The notes below the pieces were generated by a model. It saw only the letters and a program-made list of their open reading frames with translations, was not told the origin of the DNA and did no database searches. This document shows, piece after piece, positions 62,701-64,000 of a DNA stretch of 64,000 bases. Every line of letters begins with the position of its first letter. The first letter of the stretch is position 1. A program made the translations under genes and the position numbers. This DNA is from Roseicella sp. DB1501 (GTDB lineage: Bacteria > Pseudomonadota > Alphaproteobacteria > Acetobacterales > Acetobacteraceae): positions 1 to 64,000 of the forward strand of contig NZ_JABFHG010000007.1 of NCBI RefSeq assembly GCF_013112485.1. Reading direction: 5' to 3'.

Positions 62701-64000
62701 CTCGGGCCGAGGCGGAGATGGGGTTGCAGCGCGCCCGCAGCGCCGCCGCCGCCCTCGCCGCCAGCGCCGCCCAGGCGGAAAGCCGGCGCGGCGCCCTGGC
62801 GCCGCAGCTCGAGCGGCTCGGCACCGAGGCTGCCGAGGCCGAGGCGGCGTTCCAGGCGGCCCGCGAGGCCCTCGCCGGCCTGCCCGAGCTCGCCGCGCTG
62901 CGTGCCGCCGCCGCCGCGACCGAGGCCGAGGATGCCGCGGCCGTCGCCGCCGAGGCCGCGGCGCGCGAGGCCCGCACCCGCGCCGAGGCGGCGCTGGAGA
63001 CGGCGCGCGAGGCGGCGGCGCGGCTCGCGGCCGAGGCCGCCCAGGCGGAAAGCCGCGTCGAGGCGCTGGCGCCGCAGCTCGCCCGCATCGCCGCCGAGGC
63101 CGAGGAGGCCGAGGCGGCGCGGGCCGAGGCGGCGGCGAGCCAGGCCGCGCTGCCGGCGCTGGAGGCGATCCGCGCCGGGGTGGAGACGGCCCGCGGCGCG
63201 CTCTCCGCCGCCCGGGCCGGCGAGGTCGGCGCGCTCGAGGCGGTGGCCGGGCTGCGGGCGGAGCGCGACCGGATCGCCGCCCGCCGCACCGCCGCCGAGG
63301 CCGAGCAGGCGGGCTGGACCACCCGGCGCGAGGATGCCGCCGCCCGGCGCGCGGCGCTGGAGGCGCGCGCCGCCGAGGCGCGGGCCGAGCATGACGGCCT
63401 CGCCGCGCTACCCGAGGCCGCCGCCGCCCGGCATCGGCAGGCCGGAACGGCGCTGGCCGAGGTGGAGGCGGCGCATGTCGCCGCCGCGGCGGCGCTGACG
63501 GCGGCCGAGACCGAGCGGCGCGAGGCGGCCGAGGCGCGGCGCGCGGCGGATGCCGCCTTCGCCGCGGCGCGCGAGGCGCAGCTCCGCGCCGAGGGCGCCG
63601 CCGAGCAGGCTGCCACCGCCGCCGAGGCGGTGCGCGGGCGGGTGGTGGAGCGGCTCGGCGAGGATGCCGCCCTGCCGGAGCCCGGCGAGCTCTCCGACGC
63701 CGCCGAGGACCGGGCGCGCCGCAAGCTGGAGCGCCTGGCGAAGGAGCGGGAGGAGATGGGCCCGGTCAATCTCCGCGCCGATGTCGAGATGGGCGAGATC
63801 GAGGGGCGGATCGCCGAGATCACCCGCGAGCGCGAGGAGATCGGCGCTGCCATCGCCAAGCTGCGCGGCTCGATCGGGCATATCAACCGTGAGGGCCGCG
63901 AGCGGCTGCGGACCATCTTCGACCGGGTGAACCGGGAGTTCATCGACCTCTTCACCCGGCTCTTCGGCGGCGGACGGGCGCATCTCGCCCTGGTCGGCTC
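59742..64000 (+). CDS. smc: Chromosome segregation ATPase SMC, elongated arms, runs off the window
   Basis: An open frame from the GTG to the window end, at least 1419 codons. The N-terminal ATPase half has [21 protein letters not shown] and Walker A [23 protein letters not shown] (about 66-88), and the Q-loop is in [19 protein letters not shown]. The Ala/Glu-rich N arm runs to about 725, a degenerate hinge ([26 protein letters not shown]) to about 850, then the C arm. [33 protein letters not shown] marks the approach to the C-terminal ATPase half, outside the window. Usual SMC length is near 1150-1200, so this one is some 300 longer. The extra length is tandem 90-residue repeats in both arms. 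Confidence 0.95.
   Translation, partial: [1419 protein letters not shown]

Noticed and set aside
59439-63955. Very long open frames on the minus strand (over 1,100 and 1,300 codons)
   Set aside because: They are antisense shadows of smc. Composition is Gly/Arg/Leu or Ser/Ala repeats, with no domain, and the plus frame has clear SMC motifs.

Overview
The window looks like a piece of chromosome from a high-GC alphaproteobacterium, most likely Acetobacteraceae of the Roseomonas type. This is inferred from the PhyR/NepR/EcfG general stress locus, CcrM with GANTC sites, TrcR-like DUF1013, DUF1192 and DUF465 genes, an L31 without a zinc CxxC, and the Ala/Arg-rich codon use.

Bases 1 to about 24,740 are accessory DNA with visibly lower GC. 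The left end is IS debris: the end of an IS701-family transposase (1-128) joined to a 5'-truncated hybrid histidine kinase, a complete IS5-family (IS427-like) element with a -1 frameshift (2103-2975), and a broken IS701 copy. From 4119 to 15,811 lies a compact periplasmic sulfite-oxidation and stress module. It holds two ECF sigma/anti-sigma pairs, a SorAB-type sulfite dehydrogenase with a cytochrome c, a malate dehydrogenase with a small membrane protein, a DUF305 protein with a YVTN beta-propeller, a SnoaL-like protein, a YeiH exporter with a LysR regulator, and the first 68 codons of a cytochrome bd subunit I. Three genes or operons share an ECF-type promoter (GGAATA, 16-17 bp, GTCTC). Two other transcription units share a 59-bp upstream element, which suggests that the module has its own regulon. 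The module ends where cydA is cut by an IS3-family remnant, itself split by an IS110/IS1111-like element.

From 18,136 to 24,773 lies a mobilizable or integrative element: traD, traC, a Ti/RSF1010-like oriT, the TraA relaxase-helicase, an AlpA regulator, a HigBA toxin-antitoxin pair and a large serine recombinase. The recombinase frame runs into the 3' end of tRNA-Ser(CGA).

From 24,741 to the end the window is ordinary core chromosome: rplU-rpmA-obgE, DUF1328, phyR with two EcfG-like sigma factors and nepR, an AraC regulator, leuA behind a Leu-rich leader ORF, rpmE, an hsp20 gene with an RpoH-like promoter and a ROSE-like thermometer, purEK, an OmpA protein, two TIGR04282/TIGR04283 glycosyltransferases, a radical SAM protein, rnhB-ccrM, a KefFC-like antiporter pair, an HWE sensor kinase, an AtuA/DUF4387 pair with a MarR regulator, DUF2254, an M20 peptidase, an SMR-like transporter, mutY, a DUF721/DciA-like gene, a DsbA-like gene, and smc, which runs off the end.

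The most unusual items are: the shared promoters and operators of the sulfite module; the extended SMC, whose two coiled-coil arms both show a 90-residue (270-bp) repeat with a proline at each repeat; the nested IS110 with its long non-coding end; the oriT; the leuA leader peptide; the hsp20 thermometer; a 60-bp in-frame repeat at the mutY/DUF721 divergence; and two dispersed families of intergenic palindromes.
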